A stretch of DNA of 23,050 nucleotides from an uncultured Hippea sp. (GCA_913009315.1 CAJVZA010000025.1:1-23050); one strand, 5' to 3'. Shown: positions 6,745 through 16,682, counted from the first letter of the stretch. The notes: generated by a model not told the origin, from the sequence alone. Translations and numbers: made by a program.

Positions 6745-9048
6745 ATGATAATATCTTATAACTGGCTTAATGATTGGGTTGATATAGATCTTAGTCCCGA
6801 AAATCTGGCCGAAAAAATGACAGAGCTTGGCACGGAAGTTGATGAGGTTAAAGACTTATCGAAAAATATAGATAATTTATCGGTTGCTGCTGTGCTTAAA
6901 CGAACCGATAATGCTTTCAAAAACGGCAGTAATAAAATGCTCAAGATCGATACCGGCAGAGAAATTGTGAATATTGTCACATCCGCATCAAATGTAAAGG
7001 AAGGCGACCAAATTGTCTGGGCGGCTCCCGGCACATTTATTAATGGAGCCGAGATCAAAAAGCGAAATTTTGATGATGTTGAATCTATTGGAATGGCCGT
7101 TTCACTTAAGGAGATTGGTCTTGAAGAGAGCTCCGAAGGCCTGATAGTTTTTGATAAATACTATAAAAACGGGACAGGTCTGAAGGATATCCCGCTTTTT
7201 TCCGACAGTTTAATTACGTATGAGATTACTCCAAACAGAGGAGATCTGCTCTCGCATCTCGGTATTGCAAGAGAGCTTGCAGCTTATTTTGAAAAACCGT
7301 TAAAAAAAAGAGTTCCTGATATTGATTTAGGCAAATACAGGCCATTTGATCTTGAAATTAGATCAAGAGATGTAGAATCTTATTATTGTGCATCTGTTGA
7401 AAAGATAAAAATAGCGGAATCTCCGCTGTGGCTTAAAATAAAACTGCTGAAATGCGGCATAAGACCGCTTTATAATATTATCGATATAAGCAACTATATT
7501 ATGCTTGATACGGGTCAGCCGATGCATGCGTTTGATCTTGATAAATTGAATAAAAAAATTGTTGTGAGAAAAGCCGGCAATGGCGAAACGATAGAGACCT
7601 TGGACGGGCAGCAGCGAACTCTTTCCGAGGACACTCTTGTGATAGCAGATGCTGATTCTTCAGTGGCTGTTGCCGGAGTAATGGGGGGCGAAGTAAGCAA
7701 AATTTCTAACGATACCTGCAGAATTCTGTTTGAGGCGGCAGTATTTAATCCGGTTTCCGTGAGACGCACTTCAAAAAGAATGAATTTGCCGACAGATGCA
7801 TCCTTTAGGTTCGAGCGCGGAGTCGACAGGCTTCAAACAAGACATTCACTTGCTGCAGCAATTGATATGACACAAAATATTTGCGGCGGCGAAATTATGC
7901 AGGCTGCATTTTATGATGAAGAGACTGTTCCGAAGAAGATCAGCCTTAACTATGAAAAAGTTAAGAATTATATCGGCGTATCGATTGATAAAAGATTTAT
8001 CGACAAAACATTGGAATCTCTCGGTATATCGAAAATAGAAGAGGCAAAAAATCGTAGTGTTTTTACAGCTCCGAGTTATCGGCATGATTTAACGGTTGAC
8101 GTTGACTTGATTGAAGAAGTAGCAAGGTTTTACGGATACAGCAAGATTGAGCCTACTATTCCCTATATTAGACCTTCTTCTGTCAAAAAAAGCAAAAAAA
8201 AGCAGAAAATTGCAGATCTGCTTGCGGCATTCGGCTTTAGTCAGGTAATCAATTACAGTTTTTTGGACAAAGATTCGACGAGAAGTTTCTCTTCTGAAAA
8301 ACCGATTGAAATATCAAATCCTATAAATATTGATCAATCTGTTATGAGAACTTCGCTTATTCCGGGTCTTCTTGATAACCTTGTTACAAATCTTAATTAC
8401 GGTAGTCAGACTGTAAAAATATTTGAGATAGGTACGCTGTTTTTTCGAACAGGCGAAGCAAATTATCTTGGGATGCTGGCGGGCGGTGATTATCCTGCTA
8501 ACTGGTATTCAAAAAAGGACAGGTTCGATTTTTATGATATCAAAGGTGTAATTGAACTTATCTGTGCGCCTGAGACTGTAGAGGTATCTGCTGATGTTCC
8601 GGCTTTTCTGCATCCTGCCCGGTCTGCTTCTGTTATTTTAGATCAAAAAAGCGTTGGATACATAGGGGAGCTTCATCCTGATATCCTGATCAACCGCAAA
8701 ATAGATAAACCGGTAGTTGTTGCAGAGATTAATCTTGATTATTTTAAAAGCAGCAGGCACTATAGTTATAAAAAAATAGACAAGCTTTTATCGATAAAAA
8801 AGGATATATCGTTAATTGTTGATAAGGCGATCTATACACAGAAAATTATTGATGCAATTTGTGAGATAAAATCAGTAAAAACTGCGATTCCTTTTGATCT
8901 GTATCAAGGAAAAAGTATCCCGGAGGATAAAAAAAGTGTTACATTTAATGTTGTCTTTGATAATCGAGTAAAAGATGATATACAGAATGAACTGAATAAA
9001 TTGGCGGATCATCTTGAGAAAAGATTGGGCGCCAAATTAAGAAGGTAG
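6745..9048 (+). CDS. pheT: Phenylalanyl-tRNA synthetase beta subunit
   Basis: The 767-aa beta chain of PheRS (E. coli 795 aa). Domains in order: N-terminal MIISYNWLNDWVDIDL; an EMAP/OB-fold tRNA-binding domain (about 39-150); the B3/B4 editing region with EITPNRGDLLSHLGIARELAA; B5 with the SFRFERGVD motif nearby; the catalytic-like core RHDLTVDVDLIEEVARFYGY; and a C-terminal FDX-ACB anticodon-binding domain (about 670-767, ending LEKRLGAKLRR). All expected parts are present. The start sits 4 bp after the pheS stop without a strong ribosome site, which suggests translational coupling to pheS. ileS follows after 3 bp. Confidence 0.97.
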   Translation: MIISYNWLNDWVDIDLSPENLAEKMTELGTEVDEVKDLSKNIDNLSVAAVLKRTDNAFKNGSNKMLKIDTGREIVNIVTSASNVKEGDQIVWAAPGTFINGAEIKKRNFDDVESIGMAVSLKEIGLEESSEGLIVFDKYYKNGTGLKDIPLFSDSLITYEITPNRGDLLSHLGIARELAAYFEKPLKKRVPDIDLGKYRPFDLEIRSRDVESYYCASVEKIKIAESPLWLKIKLLKCGIRPLYNIIDISNYIMLDTGQPMHAFDLDKLNKKIVVRKAGNGETIETLDGQQRTLSEDTLVIADADSSVAVAGVMGGEVSKISNDTCRILFEAAVFNPVSVRRTSKRMNLPTDASFRFERGVDRLQTRHSLAAAIDMTQNICGGEIMQAAFYDEETVPKKISLNYEKVKNYIGVSIDKRFIDKTLESLGISKIEEAKNRSVFTAPSYRHDLTVDVDLIEEVARFYGYSKIEPTIPYIRPSSVKKSKKKQKIADLLAAFGFSQVINYSFLDKDSTRSFSSEKPIEISNPINIDQSVMRTSLIPGLLDNLVTNLNYGSQTVKIFEIGTLFFRTGEANYLGMLAGGDYPANWYSKKDRFDFYDIKGVIELICAPETVEVSADVPAFLHPARSASVILDQKSVGYIGELHPDILINRKIDKPVVVAEINLDYFKSSRHYSYKKIDKLLSIKKDISLIVDKAIYTQKIIDAICEIKSVKTAIPFDLYQGKSIPEDKKSVTFNVVFDNRVKDDIQNELNKLADHLEKRLGAKLRR

Positions 9049-9051
9049 GGT

Positions 9052-11784
9052 ATGAATTATAAGGAAAGCTTAAATCTTCCGGAAACCTCTTTTAAAATGA
9101 GAGGAAATTTGAGTCGATTGGAACCGGAGATTCTAAAGCAGTGGAATGATGCAAAGCTGTACGAGAAACTGCTGGAAAAGAATAAGGATAATCGCCAATT
9201 TATACTGCACGATGGGCCTCCGTATGCAAACGGACATATTCACATGGGGCATGTATTAAATAAGATATTAAAGGATATTATTGTAAAATTTCATCTTATG
9301 AATGCCGAGTATGCACCCTATGTTCCGGGATGGGACTGTCATGGGCTTCCAATTGAACATCAGGTAGAAAAAGAACTCGGGGCCGAAAAGCATAAGATGA
9401 CTACGAGTCAAATCAGAAAACTTTGCAGAGATTATGCGTTGAAATATATTGATATACAGCGCGATGAATTTAAGCGGCTTGGTATTTTTGGCGACTGGGA
9501 AGATCCTTATTTGACGATGAACTACCATTACGAAGCTGCCATATTGAGGGAACTCGGCAAGTTTGTTGAAAAGGATACTGTTTACAAAAACAAAAGGCCT
9601 GTCTATTGGTGTGCCTCGTGTGAAACAGCGCTTGCTGAAGCTGAGGTTGAATATCATGACAAGAAAGACAAAGCGATCTTTGTAAGCTTTGATGCAGAGC
9701 AGGAATGGAAAGAGGCTGCAGGGCGCAAAGTTTCTGTAATAATCTGGACTACGACTCCATGGACAATACCTGCAAACAGGGCTGTTGCACTTAATCCCGA
9801 AATTGTCTATGCCATTGCCGCTGTTGGCGGCGACAAGGTTTTTGTGGTTGCAGCCGAACTGCTTGATTCCTTGATGACTCGGTTTAAAATATCTGATTAT
9901 AAAATTTTAACTGAGTTGAAGGGTAGGGAGCTTGAGGGCAGAAGCCTTATTCACCCTCTGAACGGAAGAGTATCTCCAATAGTTCTTGCCGATTACGTGA
10001 CAACCGATTCCGGAACCGGAGCGGTTCATACGGCTCCCGGTCATGGTGCCGACGATTATCAGACCGGATTGAAATACGGCCTTGAGATATTTTCGCCAAT
10101 CGATGATCATGGAAAATTTACCAAAGAGATCCCGGAATATGAGGGGAAAACTACTTGGGATGCAAACGATCTTGTTATGGCGGATCTTGAGAAAGCCGGA
10201 GGGCTTATTGATGTAGAGAAAATTACACATTCATATCCGCATTGCTGGAGATGCAAGTCTCCCATAATTTTTAGAGCTACAGCTCAATGGTTTATCTCTA
10301 TGGATAAAGGCAGCCTCAGAAAAGATGCATTGAGAGAAATAAATAATGTGCGCTGGATTCCCCAATGGGGCAAAAACAGGATAATGAGCATGATAGAAAA
10401 CCGCCCCGATTGGTGCATCAGCAGGCAAAGAGCGTGGGGTGTCCCAATTGCACTTTTTAAATGCAGTAAATGCGGCAAATATCAGACGTCTAAAGAACTG
10501 ATCGGCAGAGTAGCCGATATGATGGAAGAGGGCGGTGCCGATATCTGGTTTGAAATGGACAACAAAAAATTATTGCCTGAAGGTTATAAGTGTGACTGCG
10601 GATCAGAAGAGTTTGAAAAAGAAAAGGATATACTTGATGTATGGTTTGATTCCGGAAGCAGTCATGCGGCTGTTTTGGAGGATTCGCACTGGAAACTGTC
10701 GTCTCCGGCAGATCTTTATCTTGAAGGTTCCGATCAGCATAGAGGATGGTTTCACAGCTCACTTTTGGAATCGGTCGGTACAAGAGGTCATGCTCCTTAC
10801 AGAGCTGTTCTGACTCATGGTTTTGTAACCGATATGAACGGGAAAAAAATGAGCAAGTCACTTGGAAATGTCATAAGTCCAAAAAAGATTATTAATCAGT
10901 ACGGAGCCGACATTCTTCGCCTTTGGGTTGCCTCAAGTGATTATCAGTATGATATTCATTTATCTGATCTAATTTTGAAACGCCTTGTTGAAACATACAG
11001 AAAACTTAGAAACGGTGTACGGTTTTTGCTTGGAAATCTTGCCGATTCTTTTGATAATATTGATAAGCTGCTTGAATTTGATCGGCTGATTTTGGCAAGG
11101 TGGGAGGTAAAGAAGCGCGATATTCTTGATGACATGGCAGGCTATCAGTTTCATACAGCAATAAAAAATATTACTAATTTTTGTAATAATGATCTTTCCA
11201 GTTACTATTTTGATATAATAAAGGACAGACTTTATTGTGACTCAAAAGAGAGTATAAGTTACAAAAGCGCTCAGGTTGTTCTGAATATCTTATACGATGA
11301 AATAGTTCATATTCTTTCGCCTGTTCTTTGTTTTACTTCTGAGGAAGCGTGGCAGAACAGAAACAAAAGCTCCGTATTTGACGGAGGTCTTCCTGCACTA
11401 TATGACAGCAGGATAGAACAGCCGCTTATCGAAAGATATGAGAAACTGGACGGATACAGATCGGCTGTGAGAAAAGCTATTGAGCCTCTAAAGGCAGACA
11501 AAACTGTGAGCAACAGTCTTGAGCTTGTCATATATGCCGACGGCAATGATGCTGAAATAGAATTTTTGAAACAATTTGAAAACAGCGCCGATCTTTTTAT
11601 GGTTTCTGAATTTAGGATAGGCAGAGCTGCAAGTCCTATAGCAAGCTGCAGTATTGATGAAGTTGATATTACGATAGAGAAGTCGGATTCAGAGAAATGC
11701 GAACGCTGCTGGCGGTATCTTCCGTCGGTAAAGCTATCCGGTGACGGGCTTTGCAGTCGATGTCAGGAGGTGGTAGATGGATAA
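9052..11784 (+). CDS. ileS: Isoleucyl-tRNA synthetase
   Basis: Class I synthetase that charges tRNA-Ile, 910 aa, of the bacterial type with a C-terminal zinc site. Landmarks: GPPYANGHIHMGH with the HIGH-like motif at residues 64-67; the CP1 editing domain with WTTTPWTIPANRAVALNP and TGAVHTAPGHG; ISRQRAWGVP; WFDSGSSHAAVL; GSDQHRGWFHSSLL; and GKKMSKSLGN (KMSKS near 599-603). The terminal zinc motif is CERCWRYLPSV...CSRCQ. The start ATG follows AGAAGGTAGGG. The C-terminus overlaps the next gene by 8 bp. The usual neighbour lspA is absent; the AMMECR1 gene takes that place. Confidence 0.98.
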   Translation: MNYKESLNLPETSFKMRGNLSRLEPEILKQWNDAKLYEKLLEKNKDNRQFILHDGPPYANGHIHMGHVLNKILKDIIVKFHLMNAEYAPYVPGWDCHGLPIEHQVEKELGAEKHKMTTSQIRKLCRDYALKYIDIQRDEFKRLGIFGDWEDPYLTMNYHYEAAILRELGKFVEKDTVYKNKRPVYWCASCETALAEAEVEYHDKKDKAIFVSFDAEQEWKEAAGRKVSVIIWTTTPWTIPANRAVALNPEIVYAIAAVGGDKVFVVAAELLDSLMTRFKISDYKILTELKGRELEGRSLIHPLNGRVSPIVLADYVTTDSGTGAVHTAPGHGADDYQTGLKYGLEIFSPIDDHGKFTKEIPEYEGKTTWDANDLVMADLEKAGGLIDVEKITHSYPHCWRCKSPIIFRATAQWFISMDKGSLRKDALREINNVRWIPQWGKNRIMSMIENRPDWCISRQRAWGVPIALFKCSKCGKYQTSKELIGRVADMMEEGGADIWFEMDNKKLLPEGYKCDCGSEEFEKEKDILDVWFDSGSSHAAVLEDSHWKLSSPADLYLEGSDQHRGWFHSSLLESVGTRGHAPYRAVLTHGFVTDMNGKKMSKSLGNVISPKKIINQYGADILRLWVASSDYQYDIHLSDLILKRLVETYRKLRNGVRFLLGNLADSFDNIDKLLEFDRLILARWEVKKRDILDDMAGYQFHTAIKNITNFCNNDLSSYYFDIIKDRLYCDSKESISYKSAQVVLNILYDEIVHILSPVLCFTSEEAWQNRNKSSVFDGGLPALYDSRIEQPLIERYEKLDGYRSAVRKAIEPLKADKTVSNSLELVIYADGNDAEIEFLKQFENSADLFMVSEFRIGRAASPIASCSIDEVDITIEKSDSEKCERCWRYLPSVKLSGDGLCSRCQEVVDG

Positions 11785-12331
11785 AAATTTCGGTAAACTA
11801 CTTTTGAAAATGGCGAGATATTTTATTGCGAAGCGACTTGGAAAAGAACTTAAACCTCCGGATATAGGCGAATATGATGATTTGATGAGAAAAAAACAGG
11901 GGGTTTTCGTGACACTGAGCAAAAACGGAAATCTTAGGGGATGCATAGGAATTCCGGAACCTGTTATGAGTATTGCAGATGCATTAAAAGAGGCTGCGCT
12001 TTCAGCCGCTTTCGGAGACCCGCGATTTTTGCCTCTTGAATCTTCTGAATTAGATGATATAAAAATCGAGGTGACTTTGCTTAGCAAGCCGCAAGAGATA
12101 GAAAGACCTTTTAAAGAGAAAATAAAGATAGGACGTGATGGAATCATCTTAAAATCCGGCGGTCATTCGGGACTTTTTTTGCCTCAAGTGCCTGTTGAAC
12201 AGGGTTGGGATGTTGATGAATACTTGAAGCAGATTTGTTTTAAGGCTGGAATGGCATCCGATTGTCTAAAAGATCCCAATGCGAGGTTGTTTATATTTTA
12301 TGGAACGATATATAAAGAGACGGAGATATAA
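11777..12331 (+). CDS. amrA: AMMECR1-domain protein (AmmeMemoRadiSam system protein A)
   Basis: A 184-aa soluble AMMECR1-family protein. The family hallmark LRGCIG is at about residues 53-58, preceded by GVFVTLSKNGN and followed by AALSAAFGDPRFLPL, IEVTLLSKP and LFLPQVPVEQGWDVDEYLKQICFKAG. Its exact biochemistry is unknown. In many prokaryotes it goes with a Memo-like protein and a radical SAM enzyme, neither of which is adjacent here. The start overlaps the end of ileS by 8 bp, with AGGAGG placed inside the ileS coding sequence, so translation is probably coupled to ileS. Such tight linkage to a synthetase is the main hint about its role. Confidence 0.92.
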   Translation: MDKNFGKLLLKMARYFIAKRLGKELKPPDIGEYDDLMRKKQGVFVTLSKNGNLRGCIGIPEPVMSIADALKEAALSAAFGDPRFLPLESSELDDIKIEVTLLSKPQEIERPFKEKIKIGRDGIILKSGGHSGLFLPQVPVEQGWDVDEYLKQICFKAGMASDCLKDPNARLFIFYGTIYKETEI

Positions 12332-12395
12332 AGATGTTGTATAAAGTGATGATAAGATTTGTGAAAAGAACGGAAATCAATTTGGAGGGTTACTT

Positions 12396-14471
12396 ATGAG
12401 TAGTGTTGGTGTTTATTTATTAATTGCTTTTGTCAGTGGTGCAATTTCGCTTATTTACGCTGCCTCATCGGCTGTCTGGGTTTCGGCGAAACCTGAGGGC
12501 AACGAGAGAATGAAGGAGATTGCAAAAGCAATAAGAGACGGAGCTATGGCGTTTCTTTCAAGAGAATATCGGACGATTTCCTATGTTGCGGTAGTAATAT
12601 TTATTGTTATGTGGGCATTGGGGGCAAAGTCTGAGCATTTTGGATTTTTAACCGCTATAGGATATCTTGTGGGTGCCTCTCTTTCTGCTTTGGCAGGTTA
12701 TATCGGAATGGTCGTAGCGGTAAAGTCGAATGTAAGAACTGCTGAAGCTGCAAGACATGGACTGTCATATGCGCTTAATGTTGCATTCAGAGGGGGGTCC
12801 GTCACCGGATTTCTTGTTGCCGGATTTGGAATTTTGGCTGTAGCCGGATTTTATACGGCATCGGTATATTTGTTTGGTCAGCCTGTTGAAAAGACATTAA
12901 AGGCAATGATAGGTCTGGCATTTGGTACAAGTCTTATCAGTGTTTTTGCACGTTTAGGCGGGGGTATCTATACTAAAGCGGCTGACGTTGGAGCTGATCT
13001 TGTAGGTAAAGTCGAAGCAGGGATTCCCGAGGATGACCCGCGTAATCCGGCTGTTATCGCGGATAATGTCGGTGATAATGTCGGTGATTGTGCGGGTATG
13101 GCAGCCGATGTTTTTGAATCATTTACCGTTACGCTTGTTGCTTCTATGATTTTAGGACATACGCTTTTTGATAAACCGGGCAGTGTCGGTTTGGCTACAA
13201 TGTTTCCTCTTGTGGTGGCATCGCTTGCGATAGTATCCTCGGTTATAGGTGTATTTTTTGCAAGGATTAAAGACAACGATGCAGTGGTAAAAGGGTTTTA
13301 TAAAGCTCTCGGTGTGACATTTGTGATATCTCTTATAGTTACATGGTTTGCCGCAAACAAGATGATGCATAATGTTGTGACATTTCCTGACGGCTCTTAT
13401 GTGTCTCCTGCAAGCCTTTTTCTTACGGCGGCAATCGGTGAAATTATCGCCATACTACTCCTTTTTGTGACCGACTTTTTTACATCTGAAAGATATAGTC
13501 CTGTTAAAAGTATTGCAGATGCATCAAGAACAGGACATGCTACAAATATAATTGCCGGTATTGCGGTAGGCTTGAAAGCCCCGGTTCTTCCTGCAATCAT
13601 CTTCATATTTGCTATTTATTTCTCTTATATACTGGCAGGTCTGTATGGAATTGCCATTGCTGCCGCCTCTATGCTTTCACTGAGCGGTATAATCATTTCT
13701 ATTGATTCTTACGGACCTATTTCTGATAATGCCGGCGGCATCGCAGAGATGGCTGATCTGCCTGAGAATGTAAGGGCTACTACTGATGTTCTGGACTCTG
13801 CCGGAAACACAACCAAAGCTGTAACAAAGGGATTTGCGATAGGTTCGGCTGTAATGGCTGCACTGGTGCTTTTTGCCGAATATGTAGAATCGGGACGCGA
13901 AATGGGCATGACTTTAACTTTTAATTTAACAGATCCAATTGTTATTATAGGTCTTCTTGCCGGAGCTATGATGCCGTTTTACTTTACTGCCAGAGCGATG
14001 GAGGCGGTTGGAGTAGCTGCAGGCATGGTAGTAAATGAGGTTAGAAGACAGTTCAAAGAGATAAAGGGGATTATGGATGGTACGGCAAAACCTGAATACA
14101 GCAAAGCTGTTGATATTGTAACAAAAGTTGCCCTGAAAGAGATGATTGTTCCGGGTCTTATGCCTGTTGTGCTCCCTATTATAGTATATATACTGTTCGG
14201 TCCGGTTGCTCTTGGAGCTTTATCGGTGGGTGTTATTATTACAGGTCTGTTTCTTGCAATATTTATGACAACAGGCGGCGGAGCTTGGGATAATGCTAAA
14301 AAATTGATCGAAACCGGATTGTATGGAGGAAAAGGCTCCGAAGCCCATAAAGCTGCGATTACAGGCGATACGGTTGGTGATCCGCTGAAAGACACCGCCG
14401 GTCCTGCGATTAATCCAATGATAAAGGTTACCAATATTATCGCTATCTTGATACTGCTGGCAGGTTTTTAA
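12396..14471 (+). CDS. hppA: Membrane-bound proton-pumping pyrophosphatase (K+-independent type)
   Basis: An integral membrane protein of 691 aa with about 16 hydrophobic segments that couples pyrophosphate hydrolysis to ion export. The substrate-binding region [11 protein letters not shown] is at about 197-207, followed by [23 protein letters not shown]. The second acidic site is near the C-terminus: [21 protein letters not shown]. The key residue in [15 protein letters not shown] (near 470-475) is lysine. In the characterised family, Lys there goes with K+-independent, H+-transporting enzymes, while Ala goes with K+-dependent ones. GGAGGG precedes the ATG. purC starts 1 bp after its stop. 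Pyrophosphate from the synthetases and purine enzymes nearby could be its substrate; that link is inference. Confidence 0.97.
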   Translation: MSSVGVYLLIAFVSGAISLIYAASSAVWVSAKPEGNERMKEIAKAIRDGAMAFLSREYRTISYVAVVIFIVMWALGAKSEHFGFLTAIGYLVGASLSALAGYIGMVVAVKSNVRTAEAARHGLSYALNVAFRGGSVTGFLVAGFGILAVAGFYTASVYLFGQPVEKTLKAMIGLAFGTSLISVFARLGGGIYTKAADVGADLVGKVEAGIPEDDPRNPAVIADNVGDNVGDCAGMAADVFESFTVTLVASMILGHTLFDKPGSVGLATMFPLVVASLAIVSSVIGVFFARIKDNDAVVKGFYKALGVTFVISLIVTWFAANKMMHNVVTFPDGSYVSPASLFLTAAIGEIIAILLLFVTDFFTSERYSPVKSIADASRTGHATNIIAGIAVGLKAPVLPAIIFIFAIYFSYILAGLYGIAIAAASMLSLSGIIISIDSYGPISDNAGGIAEMADLPENVRATTDVLDSAGNTTKAVTKGFAIGSAVMAALVLFAEYVESGREMGMTLTFNLTDPIVIIGLLAGAMMPFYFTARAMEAVGVAAGMVVNEVRRQFKEIKGIMDGTAKPEYSKAVDIVTKVALKEMIVPGLMPVVLPIIVYILFGPVALGALSVGVIITGLFLAIFMTTGGGAWDNAKKLIETGLYGGKGSEAHKAAITGDTVGDPLKDTAGPAINPMIKVTNIIAILILLAGF

Positions 14472-14472
14472 A

Positions 14473-15183
14473 ATGAGCGACTTTGAACAGGGAACTTTAT
14501 TATATAAAGGTAAGGCAAAAACCGTTTACGGGACAACTGATCCCGATCGTGTGATTTTACATTTTAATGACGACGCTACTGCTTTTAACGGAAAAAAGCA
14601 TGATGTCGTAGAGGGCAAAGGCGAACTCAATGTAAGAATATGCAAGAAGATATTTGAATTTCTTTCCGACGAGATTCCTATGGCGTATGAAAGAACACTC
14701 AATAAAAAAGAGCTGCTGCAGAAAAATGTTGAAATTATTCCTATTGAGGTTGTTGTAAGAAATAAGATTGCAGGAAGTTTGGCTAAAAGATTCGGGAAAA
14801 AGGCAGGAGACGACCTGCCTTTCCCGATGATTGAGTATTTTTTCAAATCCGATGCTCTTGATGATCCGCAGCTAACCAGAAATCATATTGCAGCATTCAA
14901 TATAGCAGACAAACGGGAAATGAGGATCATAGAGAATTTAGCTTTAAGAATTAATACGCTTCTCAAACATTTTTTGTTTGTCAGAGGCATTATTTTAGTA
15001 GATTTCAAGGTAGAATTCGGCAGATATTACGGAAAAATTTTGTTAGCCGACGAGATAACTCCTGATGGTGCAAGACTTTGGGATATACGGGACGGAAGCG
15101 TACTTGATAAGGATCGGTTCAGGCATAATTTAGGAGATATGATTGAAGGATACAACATTATTGCCCAGCGGATAGGTGCGTGA
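14473..15183 (+). CDS. purC: SAICAR synthetase (phosphoribosylaminoimidazole-succinocarboxamide synthase)
   Basis: Joins aspartate to CAIR with ATP in de novo purine synthesis. It is 236 aa, the usual bacterial length. Recognisable segments are LLYKGKAKTVYGT (ATP-binding start), FNDDATAFNGKK, IPIEVVVRNKIAGSLAKR, DPQLTRNHI, ILVDFKVEFGR, LADEITPDGARLWD and the KDRFRHNLGD end. It begins 1 bp after hppA and its stop overlaps the GTG of purS (GTGA), so the three purine genes form one translationally coupled unit. Confidence 0.97.
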   Translation: MSDFEQGTLLYKGKAKTVYGTTDPDRVILHFNDDATAFNGKKHDVVEGKGELNVRICKKIFEFLSDEIPMAYERTLNKKELLQKNVEIIPIEVVVRNKIAGSLAKRFGKKAGDDLPFPMIEYFFKSDALDDPQLTRNHIAAFNIADKREMRIIENLALRINTLLKHFLFVRGIILVDFKVEFGRYYGKILLADEITPDGARLWDIRDGSVLDKDRFRHNLGDMIEGYNIIAQRIGA

Positions 15184-15416
15184 AGGTAAGAATAAACATT
15201 TATCTGAAAGATGAGATATTGGACCCGGAAGGCAAGGCCATAGAAAAGGTTATAAACCGGGCAGGATACGGCGGCATCAAAAATGTGCGCGTGAGAAAAA
15301 CTATCGATATGGATATAGATGCGGCTGAAACCGAAGCATTAAAAATCGCCGGAGAGGTTGCTCAAAAGATTCTTATAAATCCGGTAATACATGAGGCAGA
15401 CATAAAAAGATTATGA
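15180..15416 (+). CDS. purS: FGAM synthase subunit PurS
   Basis: The small structural subunit of the three-part formylglycinamidine ribonucleotide synthase (PurL-PurQ-PurS), 78 aa. The family pattern is KVRINIYLKDEILDPEGKAIEKVINRAGY, then VRVRKTIDMDI and a C-terminal helix with KILINPVIHEADI. The start is GTG overlapping the purC stop by 4 bp; the stop overlaps the purQ ATG by 4 bp. Presence of PurS implies a small-type PurL, which must be encoded outside this window. Confidence 0.96.
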   Translation: MKVRINIYLKDEILDPEGKAIEKVINRAGYGGIKNVRVRKTIDMDIDAAETEALKIAGEVAQKILINPVIHEADIKRL

Positions 15417-16093
15417 AAAGGCGATTTGGAATTGTGACATTTCCGGGTTCAAATTGTGATTCTGATTGTCATTATGCCGTTAAGCTTGCAGGGGCCGAGC
15501 CTGTAAAGATATGGCATGAATCGCCTCTTCCGGATGTTGATTGTGTGATTTTGCCCGGTGGTTTTTCCTATGGAGATTATTTGAGAGCAGGCGCTCTTGT
15601 TGCAGCGTCTCCTATTATGGAGCTGATTGCTCAATATTCTGCCGGAGGCGGTCTTGTTCTTGGAATCTGCAATGGTTTTCAGATTTTGGTTGAAACCGGA
15701 CTTTTGCCCGGAGCGCTTCTGAGAAATAAAACATTGAAATTTATTCATAAAACGGTTTATGTAAAATCCGTCAAAAAAACACCCTTTACATACTTAATTG
15801 ATGAGGGTTCCGTTCTAAAAATGCCGATTGCGCATAGCGAGGGATGCTACTTTTCAAATAATAGAAATTTTCAAACTGCTTTTCAATACTGCAGCAAGGA
15901 TGGGTCAATCTCCGAGGCATACAATCCTAACGGTTCTGTCGATTCGGTTGCCGGAATTGTTAACGAAAAGGGCAATGTATGCGGAATGATGCCTCATCCC
16001 GAACGGGCAGTTGAGAAGATTTTAGGCAGTGATGACGGCTTAAGAATTTTTGAATCGATCATTGCATGGCTTGATAAATTTGATAAAAACTAA
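15413..16093 (+). CDS. purQ: FGAM synthase glutaminase subunit PurQ
   Basis: Class I glutamine amidotransferase subunit, 226 aa, that supplies ammonia to PurL. It opens with FGIVTFPGSNCDSDC. The oxyanion and glycine-rich segment is LPGGFSYGDYLRAGA, the nucleophile elbow GICNGFQIL has Cys near residue 86, and the catalytic His-x-Glu is in MMPHPERAVE near 194. The length and motifs are those of the stand-alone PurQ, not the large enteric fusion. It is the last gene of the long co-directional run; no terminator hairpin is visible in the 72 bp that follow. Confidence 0.97.
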   Translation: MKRRFGIVTFPGSNCDSDCHYAVKLAGAEPVKIWHESPLPDVDCVILPGGFSYGDYLRAGALVAASPIMELIAQYSAGGGLVLGICNGFQILVETGLLPGALLRNKTLKFIHKTVYVKSVKKTPFTYLIDEGSVLKMPIAHSEGCYFSNNRNFQTAFQYCSKDGSISEAYNPNGSVDSVAGIVNEKGNVCGMMPHPERAVEKILGSDDGLRIFESIIAWLDKFDKN

Positions 16094-16165
16094 CATTCAT
16101 GCATTGGTACGTTTGCTGCGCTTCAAAATACCGCTGAATCCGGCTGATGCAGAAAGAGCGATCAG

Positions 16166-16525
16166 ATGAGCAAAGTCAATTTACTTGAGAAATTTTCTTT
16201 ATTCGATAGCTATTGGGATCCCAAAATAGTAGGTGAGCTGAATAACCAATATATAAAGCTGGCAAAATTAAAAGGAGAGTTCCTCTGGCATCATCATGAA
16301 AATGAAGATGAACTGTTTATGGTAGTGAAAGGTCACCTGACGATTAAGTTGCGGGATGGCGATATTGAATTGAATGAGGGAGAGTTTTATATTATTCCAA
16401 AGGGTACGGAGCATATGCCTAAAGCGGAAAATGAAGCGTATGTTCTTATGTTTGAACCGAAAAGTACCGTAAATACAGGGAGCGCAGATTCAGAAAAAAC
16501 TATCAATAATCTTGAGAAGATATAA
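16166..16525 (+). CDS. Small single-domain cupin protein
   Basis: A 119-aa cupin (beta-barrel) protein. Cupin motif 1 is WHHHENEDELFMVVKGHLTI, with His and Glu ligands for a metal, and motif 2 is GEFYIIPKGTEHMPKA, with the second His. This resembles the mannose-6-phosphate-isomerase-like cupins found in many bacteria; the substrate is unknown. The reading frame ends exactly at the left edge of the palindromic element: the TAA stop (16523-16525) lies within the ATAAT flank. The C-terminal dozen residues after the barrel are variable. If the element inserted inside an originally longer gene, the tail could have been trimmed, but the length is normal for this group. Confidence 0.88.
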   Translation: MSKVNLLEKFSLFDSYWDPKIVGELNNQYIKLAKLKGEFLWHHHENEDELFMVVKGHLTIKLRDGDIELNEGEFYIIPKGTEHMPKAENEAYVLMFEPKSTVNTGSADSEKTINNLEKI

Positions 16526-16526
16526 T

Positions 16527-16682
16527 GAGACCACTGCGCAATAAGCCCATAGGGAAGCCGGATAAAGGGCAATCTTCAATAAATTACAATTTTCAAACTA
16601 ATCGGTTAGTCCCTCAAATTTTAATTTTTAAATCTTGCCCTTTCTTTGACTTCTGTGGATGCGCTTATTGCGCAGTGGTCTC
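16527..16682. mobile_element. Complete 156-bp palindromic MITE-like element, copy B
   Basis: The ends are GAGACCACTGCGCAATAAGC on the left and its reverse complement with gcttattgcgcagtggtctc on the right. The symmetry continues inward: aaagggcaa and ttgccctttc, then A/T-rich arms (about ttacaatttt against aaattttaa), then a near-palindromic centre ctaatcggttag. The whole element could fold into one long hairpin. Identical ATAAT sequences flank it on both sides (16522-16526 and 16683-16687), which look like a 5-bp target duplication. There is no coding capacity, so movement would need a transposase in trans. The ends resemble those of some IS5-family elements, but that match is from memory only. 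Confidence 0.85.

Noticed and set aside
10535-10813. Open frames on both strands overlapping ileS, pheT, hppA and other long genes
   Set aside because: They are out-of-frame shadows of strongly conserved genes and show no domain features.
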